A stretch of 58,400 bases of DNA from Chloroflexota bacterium. Lineage in GTDB: Bacteria > Chloroflexota > Anaerolineae > UBA4142. The notes under the pieces were generated by a model. That model worked only from the letters and a program-made list of their open reading frames with translations. It was not told the origin of the DNA and did no database searches. The stretch's first letter is position 1; the number at the start of each line of letters is the position of its first letter. Position numbers and translations under genes: made by a program. Of this stretch, positions 16,471 through 23,837 are shown one piece after another. The stretch spans positions 1 to 58,400 of the forward strand of contig JACRBM010000037.1 in the NCBI GenBank assembly GCA_016219275.1. The letters are read 5' to 3'.

Positions 16471-17967
16471 TTAGTAACCCAGGTTGACGGTGACGCTTTT
16501 GCGCTGAGTGAAACCCTCGAGCATGCCTTCCAGCGACCACTCGCGTCCGATACCGCTCTGTTTGAAACCGCCATACGAGTTGCCGGGGACGATGCCGCCG
16601 CCCTGGTTGACCTGCACGAAACCTGATTCGATTTGGTGAGCGGTGCGCAGCGCTTTGGAAATATCGTGAGTGTAGATGAACGCCGCCAAGCCATAGTGAC
16701 TGTCGTTCGCCATCCGAATGACCTCGGCTTCGTCTTTCCAGGGGATGACGACGAGGACGGGACCAAAAATCTCTTCTCGAACGATCCGCCAGTCATTCTG
16801 CACACCAACAAAAACCGTCGGTTCGACAAAGTACCCTTCCGTGAACGGCAATGTTTTTGGCGGCATCCCACCGCACACGGCTTTTGCGCCCGGTTGTTCG
16901 AGACCATCGGCGATATAGTCCAAGATGGTGTTGTACTGATTTTCGTTGACGATAGCGCCCACCTGGGTCGTGTCATCCAGCGGCTCGCCGATTTTGAACG
17001 CGCGCAGTTTGGTCACGAGCTTTTCGATGAAAGAATCAAAGATGGATTCGTGCAGGTAAAGCCGAGTGCCAGCGGTGCAGGACTGTCCTTGACGCACGAC
17101 GCGCATACCGTTGATCACGTTTGCAACCGTGGCATCATCGTTGGCGTCCGCAAAAACAATCTGCGGACTTTTTCCGCCGAGTTCGAGCGAGACCGGGATG
17201 ATGCGCTCCGTCGCCGCGCGCATGACGTTTCTGCCGACTTCCGTCGAGCCGGTGAAGGTCAGCTTGGCGATCATCGGATGATGGATCAGCGCTTCGCCAC
17301 ATTCGGAACCACTGCCGGTAACGATATTGAGAACACCTTTGGGCAGAAAGCGTTGGCAGAGTTCGACCAGTTTGATCGTCGCGAGAGGCGCTTCTACAGA
17401 TGGTTTGAGAACGAGGGTGTTGCCGGGCGTGATTGCCATCGAGATTTTCAGCGCGCCCAGCGCCAGTGGCGCATTCCAGGGAACGATCCCGCCCACAACT
17501 CCCAGGGGTTCGCGGCGCGAATAACTAAAGAGTTGCTCACCGAGCGGGAGAACTTCGCCTTTGATCTCGCTGGCAACGCCGCCAAAGTAGCGAAAGATGT
17601 CCGCCGTCTGCATCGTCTCATTGCGCGACTGGGTGGCGATGGCGTTGCCCGTTTCAATCGAATACAATCGAGCGAAATCTTCCTTGCAGCTTTCAATCGC
17701 GTCGGCGATCTTGAGCAGTGCTTTGCCGCGTTCGCGCGCAGGGGTGTTTTTCCAGCCGGGGAAGGCATCGGCGGCGGCTTTAACGGCTTGATCAACTTCG
17801 GCGGCACCGGCTTTGGGAACTTGCCCGGCGGCGGTTCCTTTGTGTGCCGGATTCTCAACGGAGAGCCACTTGCCGCTCGCGGCTTCCACGGATTCTCCGT
17901 TGATGATCATCTTGACTTGACCGACACCGTGCTGCCAGTCCGATACGGGTTGGATTGGTTCAATCAT
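16471..17967 (-). CDS. NAD(P)-dependent aldehyde dehydrogenase
   Basis: 498 residues, typical ALDH length. Key residues: catalytic Cys in GQSCTAGTR (about 295), general base Glu in LELGGKSP (about 261), cofactor segment FTGSTEVG, PWNAP with Asn, and EEIFGPVL. It oxidises an aldehyde to the carboxylate; no CoA-acylating subtype features are evident. It starts at ATG 17967 with CTGGAGG upstream. Together with the AOR it gives the operon two aldehyde-oxidising routes, one reducing NAD(P)+ and one reducing ferredoxin. Confidence 0.93.
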   Translation of the reverse strand: MIEPIQPVSDWQHGVGQVKMIINGESVEAASGKWLSVENPAHKGTAAGQVPKAGAAEVDQAVKAAADAFPGWKNTPARERGKALLKIADAIESCKEDFARLYSIETGNAIATQSRNETMQTADIFRYFGGVASEIKGEVLPLGEQLFSYSRREPLGVVGGIVPWNAPLALGALKISMAITPGNTLVLKPSVEAPLATIKLVELCQRFLPKGVLNIVTGSGSECGEALIHHPMIAKLTFTGSTEVGRNVMRAATERIIPVSLELGGKSPQIVFADANDDATVANVINGMRVVRQGQSCTAGTRLYLHESIFDSFIEKLVTKLRAFKIGEPLDDTTQVGAIVNENQYNTILDYIADGLEQPGAKAVCGGMPPKTLPFTEGYFVEPTVFVGVQNDWRIVREEIFGPVLVVIPWKDEAEVIRMANDSHYGLAAFIYTHDISKALRTAHQIESGFVQVNQGGGIVPGNSYGGFKQSGIGREWSLEGMLEGFTQRKSVTVNLGY

Positions 17968-17999
17968 GCGATAGAGACCTCCAGGTGAATTGGTTCGCC

Positions 18000-18038
18000 A
18001 GAAACCAGGTTTCCGCTTCGCGGAGAAACCTGGTTTCT
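18000..18038. repeat. CCAGGTTTC palindromic repeat, copy 1
   Basis: AGAAACCAGGTTTC, loop, GAAACCTGGTTTCT. Related copies lie at 43430 and 45098. It fills the gap between the 18052 gene and the ALDH gene. Confidence 0.85.
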
Positions 18039-18051
18039 GTCTTATTGATTC

Positions 18052-18669
18052 TTAAACAAGTTTCGCAAGCAATCGTTCGGCGCGCTTGGGATTGAAAATG
18101 CCGCACAAACACGGCGCAGCAATTTCAGCAGCGGCAGCGGCGCAGGTCTTTTTCCCTTTTCGAATTAGCTTGACATTTTCGAGGACGAGGTTCGCGGCGA
18201 CGAGTCCATGCCCGCACATGGTGGTGATTTCCAAAATTGGGTCCGGGGCGAGTTGGTCTGTCTTGCCCAAAATGCCGCCGGAGTATTCGACGGTGTGCAT
18301 CGGCAGTCCTGACTTTTGGCACGCCGCTTGTGTGTCGTCGAAGAGACCCGTAATCACCACCGAGAGTCCCAGGTCGGCGGCTTGAAGGTCTTCCAGAACG
18401 CGAATCACGGTCTCTTTATCGGGGAAGACATAATGGAGTACGGAGGTGTCTTGAAAGCCGGCGCGGATGCTTTCAAAATCGGAATTGTATAGACTGCCGG
18501 TCTTGACATCGCCGCAGTTGACATGAGGATGCTTTGCTAAAAGCTCGAACATCTTGCGTTTGGTTTCGGCGGAACCTTTGTGCGTAATGCCGGTCGCCGC
18601 CATTGCGAGGAGAACGTGATCGTCACTCAGATCATGCGCCTCGCCTTTGCGGTGCAGTGTGTGAGTCAC
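18052..18669 (-). CDS. Unrecognised Cys-containing protein of the AOR operon
   Basis: 205 residues, no recognised family. It opens with SDDHVLLAMAATGITHKGSA, has mixed alpha/beta character (GLSVVITGLFDDTQAACQKSG), and ends in a cysteine-rich part: ITTMCGHGLV, KKTCAAAAAEIAAPCLCGIF, NPKRAERLL. The CGHG and PCLCG elements could bind an Fe-S cluster or metal. The stop of the upstream ferredoxin-like gene is 6 bp before its start, so the two are almost certainly cotranslated and may form one electron-transfer unit. Confidence 0.6.
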   Translation of the reverse strand: MTHTLHRKGEAHDLSDDHVLLAMAATGITHKGSAETKRKMFELLAKHPHVNCGDVKTGSLYNSDFESIRAGFQDTSVLHYVFPDKETVIRVLEDLQAADLGLSVVITGLFDDTQAACQKSGLPMHTVEYSGGILGKTDQLAPDPILEITTMCGHGLVAANLVLENVKLIRKGKKTCAAAAAEIAAPCLCGIFNPKRAERLLAKLV

Positions 18670-18675
18670 TGTGGA

Positions 18676-19428
18676 TTATCCTTGTTGTGGATTCTTAAAC
18701 AGAGGGCGTCCCAGTCCAACGTTTGTCTTGCCGGCAAGCGATGGCTCAAAGCCGGCTTCTTTCATCGCATCGCGCGCGGGGATCTTCCCATCAGGAGTTA
18801 CCTTGCCGATCACATCCAGACTAAACACTGTGTCTATTTCCTCGGCAAGTTCTTTGACTGTCTGGAATACGCGCTCGGCGTTCTCTAATGGCACGATGCC
18901 TTCGACAATTGCCGAGAGAACTTTTTCTTCCCGCACTTCGGGTTTCAGCGCACCCGTCTTCGGATCGGCGATCAATTGAGTGAGGGGATTCTTTGGCTCG
19001 AGCACAAAACCCAAGGGCAACAGGCGCTTGAACGCTTTTTCGGTTTCCTTTAATCTACATCCCAGCGCCGGTCGCCCGAACTCCAATCCGATCCCGATAT
19101 AGCCATCCCAAAAGCGACCAGTGACTTCGTTCGTTTTCATCTCCTCCGTACCCCTGCCCGGAATATCGGTGCCGGGGTGGGAGAACCATGGATCGCTGAA
19201 GAGCTGCCGCAAAACTCGCGGATATGGCAGAGTATCACGCACAATCGCGTTTGTGGCGCATAACTTCGCCCGATAGCACGCGCCACATTCAACACATTCG
19301 TCGCTCACGATGATGGCGTGTGCGTCAATCCCCTGGGCTTTATCTCTCTTGAAGGCGATGATCGCACTCACTGGGCAATAGGGAATGCACTTGGCGCATC
19401 CTTTGCATTTTTCCTGATCGATGAACAT
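18676..19428 (-). CDS. Ferredoxin-like protein with two [4Fe-4S] sites and a C-terminal extension
   Basis: 250 residues. The first cluster motif is CKGCAKCIPYCP (about residues 8-19); the second is CVECGACYRAKLC. A roughly 180-residue extension that I do not recognise follows (EFGRPALGCRLKETEKAFKR, then GKVTPDGKIPARDAMKEAG). I start at ATG 19428 behind GGGGAG; a TTG 21 bp upstream is less likely. It would accept electrons from the AOR or pass them on; the C-terminal domain may dock it to its partner or to the Cys-rich protein encoded 6 bp downstream. Confidence 0.75.
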   Translation of the reverse strand: MFIDQEKCKGCAKCIPYCPVSAIIAFKRDKAQGIDAHAIIVSDECVECGACYRAKLCATNAIVRDTLPYPRVLRQLFSDPWFSHPGTDIPGRGTEEMKTNEVTGRFWDGYIGIGLEFGRPALGCRLKETEKAFKRLLPLGFVLEPKNPLTQLIADPKTGALKPEVREEKVLSAIVEGIVPLENAERVFQTVKELAEEIDTVFSLDVIGKVTPDGKIPARDAMKEAGFEPSLAGKTNVGLGRPLFKNPQQG

Positions 19429-19453
19429 TGTTCTCCCCGAATGACTCAATCTG

Positions 19454-20209
19454 TTACTTGGCTTTTGCTCGTTCTTTAGGAGATTGTTGTGCGAGGTCTT
19501 TCTTCATCGCCGCGCCGTAATAGCGTTCGATTGCCTCTTGCACTTCTAGGATGTGGCGGGTCATTTCCTTGATTGCCTTTTCCCGATCCCTGTATTTGAT
19601 CGCTTGATAGATTCGCCGATGCGCGGTCAAGGATCGCTCGGACATGCCGGGAAGGACGCTGAAGGATTCCGTAATGAACTGATCCATGGAATTGCGAACA
19701 TCGGTAAATACATTGGCAATGAAATGATTGTTGGATGCCTCCGCAATGAGATGATGGAAAGCGGTATCCTTTGCGATATATTCGGTGAGGTTGTTACTCT
19801 TGATCGCGTCAGACATTTCCTCGACCAGGTCTCCCATCTGTTGGATTTGGGCGTCAGTCGCTTTTTGGACCGCCAACTCCACCATCCCGACTTCGATGAA
19901 TCGGCGCGCCTCGATCAGTTCTCGCGTTCCTGCCGCATCGGAGACCAGAGGGAGGGCAAAGCGATTGGGCGGCATTTCAGGAACTTGCCGCCGCAGCACA
20001 GTTCCTATTCCCGGCGCCTGCTCGATCACACCCATCAGAGCAAGAGTGTGGAACGCTTCGCGCAAACAGGGGCGGCTAACACCCAGTTTGGCGGCGAGTT
20101 CGTACTGATTGGGCAACTTGTCACCCACTTTCAGCTCGCCGCTTTCCATCATGCGCCGGATCTCGTCAATGACCCCATCGGCCAAGTTTTTTTTGACAAC
20201 GCGTCCCAA
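19454..20209 (-). CDS. FadR-subfamily GntR transcriptional regulator
   Basis: 251 residues. An N-terminal winged HTH (KLPNQYELAAKLGVSRPCLR followed by EAFHTLALMGVIEQAPGIGT) precedes a C-terminal FCD ligand-binding domain with the usual acidic/His residues (DTAFHHLIAEASNNHF, LTAHRRIYQAIKYRDREKA). FCD domains typically sense carboxylates such as lactate, gluconate or fatty acyl-CoA. The start is TTG 20209 with an AGGTG site. It is the first gene of the operon, and a GntR-type palindrome overlaps the likely transcription start, so it should repress its own operon until the substrate is present. Confidence 0.88.
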   Translation of the reverse strand: MGRVVKKNLADGVIDEIRRMMESGELKVGDKLPNQYELAAKLGVSRPCLREAFHTLALMGVIEQAPGIGTVLRRQVPEMPPNRFALPLVSDAAGTRELIEARRFIEVGMVELAVQKATDAQIQQMGDLVEEMSDAIKSNNLTEYIAKDTAFHHLIAEASNNHFIANVFTDVRNSMDQFITESFSVLPGMSERSLTAHRRIYQAIKYRDREKAIKEMTRHILEVQEAIERYYGAAMKKDLAQQSPKERAKAK

Positions 20210-20235
20210 TTGGAAACACCTCTTTCTTCTCTACT

Positions 20236-20246
20236 TTGTAATACAA
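20236..20246. promoter_or_regulatory. GntR-type operator palindrome
   Basis: TTGTAATACAA, a perfect inverted repeat (TTGTA-N-TACAA) matching the general GntR/FadR operator layout. It lies directly downstream of, and touching, the -10 box of the operon promoter, where binding would block initiation. Confidence 0.65.
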
Positions 20247-20274
20247 TCATACCATCATATCATCTGTTTGTCAA
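20246..20274 (-). promoter_or_regulatory. Consensus sigma70 promoter of the AOR operon
   Basis: On the minus strand TTGACA (20269-20274), a 17-nt spacer, TATGAT (20246-20251). This is a near-perfect match, positioned about 40-65 bp upstream of the regulator gene. Confidence 0.85.
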
Positions 20275-20283
20275 GCAGTTAGA

Positions 20284-20554
20284 ATTGCGAATTAGGGCTT
20301 GGTCAATGTCCGACTGTCACTGCGAATCGCGTACTCCAGAATGCCCGCGAGCGCTATTTTTGAGACTGTAGCAAGCCCACCGACGTTTTGTTAACTCACC
20401 ACCGAGACGCACACTTGCCCTGGCGGGAACGCAAGTGCCAGGGGAGAGCGCAGAGTTTTTCAAGATTCGCAGAGCGTCCGCGTTCTCCGCGCCTCTTCGG
20501 TAAAATTGAGCGGTGTTTCGGTAGCGATGCTACACTGTCCTATTTTTCCTTATT
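20284..20554. other. Intergenic stretch with repeat-like wording
   Basis: No gene is visible. About 20396-20510 contains GCACTTGCC/GGCAAGTGC-type inverted words and a CACCGAGAC...GCGCCTCTTCGG run reminiscent of dispersed repeats elsewhere in the window. I see no RNA family. Confidence 0.4.
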
Positions 20555-20582
20555 TTGCCGTGTAATACGAGCGTGGTATACT
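20555..20582 (+). promoter_or_regulatory. mvaD promoter
   Basis: TTGCCG, 16-nt spacer, TATACT. The same spacing and surrounding wording recurs at 4891-4918 in front of the mvaD remnant. Confidence 0.75.
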
Positions 20583-20618
20583 GCTCCAAGAAATTTTTGA
20601 AAAGGTGATCGAGAACAA

Positions 20619-21605
20619 ATGTTGCAAAAAGCTACCGCTGAGGCAAAAAGTAACATCGCGTTCATCAAATACTGGGGCAATCGCGATGCAACGTACCGCG
20701 TGCCGTTGAACAACTCGATTTCGATGAATCTCGATCACGCGACGACGACGACGACGGTTGCGTTTAACGCGATGCTCAACGACGATTCGGTTACGTTGGC
20801 GAATGAACCAGCCAGTGTTGCAGTGCGCGCGCGCGTGATCGCGCATCTCGACCGCATCCGCGCGCGCGCCAAAATCGAAACGCGCGCGCGCGTCGCGTCG
20901 CAAAATAATTTTCCGACCGGCACCGGCATGGCATCGAGCGCCAGCGCATTCGCCGCGCTCTCGCTCGCCGCGACGCGCGCCGCCGGTTTGAGCCTGAATG
21001 AACGCGAGCTTTCGATGCTGGCGCGGCAAGGGTCCGGCTCAGCGTGCCGTTCGATTCCCGACGGGTTCGTCGAGTGGATGGCGGGCACGGAACACGCGAA
21101 TTCGTACGCGGTCAGTCTCGCACCGGCGGATTTTTGGGATTTGCGCGATGTGATCGCGATTGTGAGCACGGAGGAGAAAAAAGTTGGGTCGAGCGATGGG
21201 CATAATCGCGCACAGACGAGTCATTTCATAGACGAACGCCTCCGCGCGTTGCCGTTGCGTTTGCAACGCGTGCGCCGCGCTCTGTTTGCCAAAGATTTAG
21301 CGCTGCTCGGTCCCGCGCTCGAAGAAGACGCAGTCGAGTTGCACATAATCGCGATGACCTCGACCCCGCCGATTTATTATTGGTCGCCCGCGATGGTGCG
21401 CGTGATTCAAGCCGCGCACGCGTGGCGCGCGGAGGGACTCGCGGTTTATTTTACGCTCGATGCCGGACCGAACGTGCATTTGATTTGTGAGGGCAAAGAC
21501 GCGGAGGAGGTCGTTGCACGCGCGCGCCAACTCGCCGAGGTGCAACAGGTAATGATGAACGCGCCGGGCGGACCGGCGCGTGTGGTCGAGGATCATTTGT
21601 TTTGA
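20619..21605 (+). CDS. mvaD: Mevalonate (di)phosphate decarboxylase
   Basis: 328 residues of the GHMP kinase-fold decarboxylases. Motifs are KSNIAFIKYWGNRD at the N-terminus, LNNSISMNLD, the phosphate loop NFPTGTGMASSASAFAA, SGSACRSIPDGFVEW, and FTLDAGPNVHLI. It produces isopentenyl diphosphate from mevalonate diphosphate, or isopentenyl phosphate from mevalonate 5-phosphate: a Chloroflexota relative (Roseiflexus) is known to prefer the monophosphate, and sequence alone does not settle which applies here. The start ATG 20619 follows an AAAGGTGAT site. It is monocistronic, ending at a terminator shared with lgt. A decayed 5' copy lies at 4891-5059. Confidence 0.9.
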   Translation: MLQKATAEAKSNIAFIKYWGNRDATYRVPLNNSISMNLDHATTTTTVAFNAMLNDDSVTLANEPASVAVRARVIAHLDRIRARAKIETRARVASQNNFPTGTGMASSASAFAALSLAATRAAGLSLNERELSMLARQGSGSACRSIPDGFVEWMAGTEHANSYAVSLAPADFWDLRDVIAIVSTEEKKVGSSDGHNRAQTSHFIDERLRALPLRLQRVRRALFAKDLALLGPALEEDAVELHIIAMTSTPPIYYWSPAMVRVIQAAHAWRAEGLAVYFTLDAGPNVHLICEGKDAEEVVARARQLAEVQQVMMNAPGGPARVVEDHLF

Positions 21606-21641
21606 AAAAGAAAAAAGTTCTTCCGATTTGAACTGGAGAAT

Positions 21642-21694
21642 AACCACAGATTACACAGATTTTATGATCAGTGTAATCTGTGTAATCTGTGGTT
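21642..21694. repeat. AACCACAGATTACACAGATT inverted repeat
   Basis: A 20-bp perfect inverted pair around 13 nt, built from 8- to 9-bp words (ACAGATT/AATCTGTG). It lies between the convergent mvaD and lgt genes. Confidence 0.9.
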
Positions 21695-21730
21695 TACAAA
21701 TGCTGTTCCGCTCAAGTCGGGAGAGCCGAG

Positions 21731-21766
21731 AAAAAAAGAGACGGGGCATTCGCCTCGTCTCTTTTC
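21731..21766. terminator. Bidirectional terminator between mvaD and lgt
   Basis: AAAAGAGACG-GGC, short loop, GCC-CGTCTCTTTT with A- and T-rich flanks. It serves both convergent genes. Confidence 0.75.
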
Positions 21767-21769
21767 ATT

Positions 21770-22660
21770 CTAGCGCGATTGTTGTTGGCGTCGGCGTTGG
21801 CGCGCGCGTTGCGCCGCCAGTTCCGCCTTGCTGGGTCCCGTGTGACGATAGATCAACATCACACCACAGACCACCACCATAATCATGCCGATGATTTGCG
21901 CGGTCGCTACGCCGCTAATCAACCACGCATCGGGACGTTGAAATTCGGTGAGGAAACGTACTACGCCGTAGAACATACCCCACAGCAACAGCATATCGCC
22001 AAGCTTGGCGTTCTGCCAGCGGCGCACGATCACGACCAGGGCAATCGTGACGGCGATCATCAGCAACGATTCGTACAAAAACGTCGGATGAAAGCGCGTC
22101 GTGTCCACCGGGTATTTGTCGAGGTCGCTGAAAATCGGCAAGCGATGTGCGGCATCAATCTTGATGCCCCATGCCAAATCGGTCGGGTAGCCGTACAATT
22201 CTTGGTTGAAAAAATTGCCCCAGCGTCCTATCGCTTGACCGAGCGCCAGTCCCGGCATCGCGAGATCAACGAGTTGCAGGAAGTTGATCTTGGTGTACCG
22301 CGCATACAAATAGATACCCAGGATGCCGCCCGCGACCGCGCCATAGATGCCCAAGCCGCCGGAGCGAAAGTTCAAAATCTCGATCGGGTTTTGCAGGTAA
22401 TAGTCGAACCCGATGTTCGTGCCCGTCGGCGATGAGATGACGTGATACAAACGCGCGCCGATCACGCCGAGAATCAACGCGGCAAGCAAGGCATTCCACA
22501 CGTGATCGGGGTCTATCCCGCGCCGCTTGGCTTCGATGCTCGCGATGTATGCGCCGGCGAGCGCGCCGAGCACGATCACAATGCCGTACCAGTAAATCGG
22601 AAACGATCCGCCGTCGGGAAGCGGAATGCTAAACGCGACGGACGAAGGAAAGAAATCCAC
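21770..22660 (-). CDS. lgt: Prolipoprotein diacylglyceryl transferase
   Basis: 296 residues, polytopic. The Lgt signature IGRWGNFFNQELYG is present with YWYGIVIVLGALAG at the N-terminus and GARLYHV. It transfers diacylglycerol from phosphatidylglycerol to the lipobox Cys of prolipoproteins, of which this window encodes at least three. I start at GTG 22660, which has AAAGGAG 5 nt upstream. The C-terminus ends in a basic tail (QRARQRRRQQQSR). Confidence 0.93.
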   Translation of the reverse strand: MDFFPSSVAFSIPLPDGGSFPIYWYGIVIVLGALAGAYIASIEAKRRGIDPDHVWNALLAALILGVIGARLYHVISSPTGTNIGFDYYLQNPIEILNFRSGGLGIYGAVAGGILGIYLYARYTKINFLQLVDLAMPGLALGQAIGRWGNFFNQELYGYPTDLAWGIKIDAAHRLPIFSDLDKYPVDTTRFHPTFLYESLLMIAVTIALVVIVRRWQNAKLGDMLLLWGMFYGVVRFLTEFQRPDAWLISGVATAQIIGMIMVVVCGVMLIYRHTGPSKAELAAQRARQRRRQQQSR

Positions 22661-22734
22661 AGCCACTCCTTTGCTGGACAAGTTCGAGGCGCATTATACC
22701 ACAGGTCGCGGCGATGCGAAAATATCCGCGCGCG

Positions 22735-23178
22735 TCACGCGCGTTCGATACGTCGCTCGATCAACAAGCCGAGAAGAATTCCGAGAATCGCGACCTGTTG
22801 TAACACGCACCAACCGCAGATCGCGTGAAGCACGAACAATTCGATCACCGAGAGATACACGGCGAAAAACAAGCCGACGCCGGTGCACATCAAGCGAATG
22901 TCGGTGAGCCATACCGGCGCATCATCGCGCGCGAAGAACGCCCACCCCGCGAGCGCGAGCAAGGTCGCGTATCCCGCGATGCCAATCGCCGAGACGGGAA
23001 CGCCGAGCAGAGACGAGTACGGACTTGCCTGGACGGTCTCGCATTCACCCAGTCCGCACACGATGAGATTCTGCGTTAGTTTCGTCCACAACAAATAAAT
23101 CGAATCGAGCAAACCGATGAGCGCCAGTACCGCGCTAATCACCTGCAATCGGCGGAGGTCGTTTAACCAATCGCGCAT
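22735..23178 (-). CDS. VKOR-family membrane thiol oxidoreductase
   Basis: 147 residues with four or five membrane helices. Loop cysteines at about 41 and 46 (CGLGEC) and the redox motif CGWC near residue 121 are the conserved VKOR cysteines; Ser in QASPYSSLLGVP is also typical. Bacterial VKOR homologues reoxidise a DsbA-like thioredoxin using quinone and so drive disulfide formation in exported proteins. No DsbA-like domain is fused here. ATG 23178 has AAAGGAG upstream. Confidence 0.88.
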   Translation of the reverse strand: MRDWLNDLRRLQVISAVLALIGLLDSIYLLWTKLTQNLIVCGLGECETVQASPYSSLLGVPVSAIGIAGYATLLALAGWAFFARDDAPVWLTDIRLMCTGVGLFFAVYLSVIELFVLHAICGWCVLQQVAILGILLGLLIERRIERA

Positions 23179-23285
23179 CTGTACTCCTTTGCGAATTTCA
23201 CGACGCGGAGCGCGGCAGATATTTTACACACAATCACGCGGAATGCAAAACGCCGAGCCGCGAATCGCGACTCGGCGTTGCACTG

Positions 23286-23359
23286 CCTCCCCGGCGAGGC
23301 TTGAACTCGCAACCTCAGCCTCCGCAGGGCTGCGCGCTATCCAATTGCGCTACGGGGAG
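23286..23359 (-). tRNA. tRNA-Arg(GCG)
   Basis: A complete cloverleaf: acceptor CTCCCCG/CGGGGAG, D arm GCGC...GCGC with A20 in the loop (an Arg identity element), anticodon arm CAGCC-CTGCGGA-GGCTG, and T arm GCGAG-TTCAAGC-CTCGC. The anticodon at positions 34-36 is GCG, reading CGC/CGU. Discriminator G; CCA is not encoded. Confidence 0.9.
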
Positions 23360-23373
23360 TTAGTTCGAGAGTT

Positions 23374-23444
23374 TGCTAGTGCAATAGTGCGATAGTTGAT
23401 AACGACAGACGATTCAACTATTGCACTATCGAACTATTGCACTA
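23374..23444. repeat. 8-bp-period hairpin between tRNA-Arg and tRNA-Ser
   Basis: AGTGCAATAGTGCGATAGTTGA, a loop, then TCAACTATTGCACTATCGAA followed by CTATTGCACT. It is built from AGTGCAAT/AGTGCGAT-type words and their complements. Confidence 0.85.
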
Positions 23445-23447
23445 AAC

Positions 23448-23546
23448 TGGCGGAGGGGGCGGGATTTGAACCCGCGATAGAAGCTTTTAGGACCCCTATA
23501 GTCACTTAGCAGGCGACCGCACTAGACCAGGCTATGCGACCCCTCC
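23448..23546 (-). tRNA. tRNA-Ser(GCT)
   Basis: A class II tRNA with a long variable arm. Acceptor GGAGGGG/CCCCTCC, anticodon arm GTCGC-CTGCTAA-GTGAC (anticodon GCT), T arm CGGGTTCAAATCCCG, discriminator G and an encoded CCA. Confidence 0.93.
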
Positions 23547-23549
23547 AGG

Positions 23550-23637
23550 TTTTGGATGTTGGAGGTTGGAGATTGGAAAACACCGTCGGAACCGGACGCT
23601 CTAATTTCTAACTTCCAACATCTAACTTCCAATCCGA
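23550..23637. repeat. 7-bp-period hairpin between two tRNA-Ser genes
   Basis: GATGTTG GAGGTTG GAGATTG on one side; TCTAATT TCTAACT TCCAACA TCTAACT TCCAATC, the complementary wording, on the other. Confidence 0.85.
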
Positions 23638-23721
23638 CGGAGGAGGAAGGATTCGAACCTCCGTGGCTTTAGACCCATCCGCTTTCAAGGCGGCGCCGAT
23701 AGTCCACTCCGGCACTCCTCC
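23638..23721 (-). tRNA. tRNA-Ser(TGA)
   Basis: Class II tRNA: acceptor GGAGGAG/CTCCTCC, anticodon loop CTTGAAA (anticodon TGA), a long variable arm, and T arm GGAGGTTCGAATCCTTC. Discriminator G; CCA is not encoded. Confidence 0.92.
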
Positions 23722-23733
23722 AACAGCGCAACC

Positions 23734-23762
23734 AGTATAGCAGAGAGCACGATTTTAGTCAA
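23734..23762 (-). promoter_or_regulatory. Promoter of the tRNA cluster
   Basis: Minus strand TTGACT (23757-23762), 17-nt spacer, TATACT (23734-23739), 12 bp before the tRNA-Ser(TGA) 5' end. Confidence 0.8.
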
Positions 23763-23778
23763 ACTATTGCACGGTGTT

Positions 23779-23807
23779 TTGCGAATCATTAGAACTTGAG
23801 TTATAAT
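23779..23807 (+). promoter_or_regulatory. Promoter of the nucleotide-sugar operon
   Basis: TTGCGA, 17-nt spacer, TATAAT (23802-23807). It diverges from the tRNA promoter. Because it overlaps the upstream part of the open frame, it also argues for the later start at 23838. Confidence 0.75.
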
Positions 23808-23837
23808 GCGCCCGACTTTTTGAATGAGGAGCACCGT

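Noticed and set aside
20396-20510. Remnant insertion sequence upstream of mvaD
   Set aside because: No transposase-like frame or terminal repeats; it reads as dispersed-repeat wording.
23779-23837. Start of the SDR gene at TTG 23796
   Set aside because: That codon lies inside the promoter (-10 at 23802-23807); TTG 23838 has a proper ribosome site.
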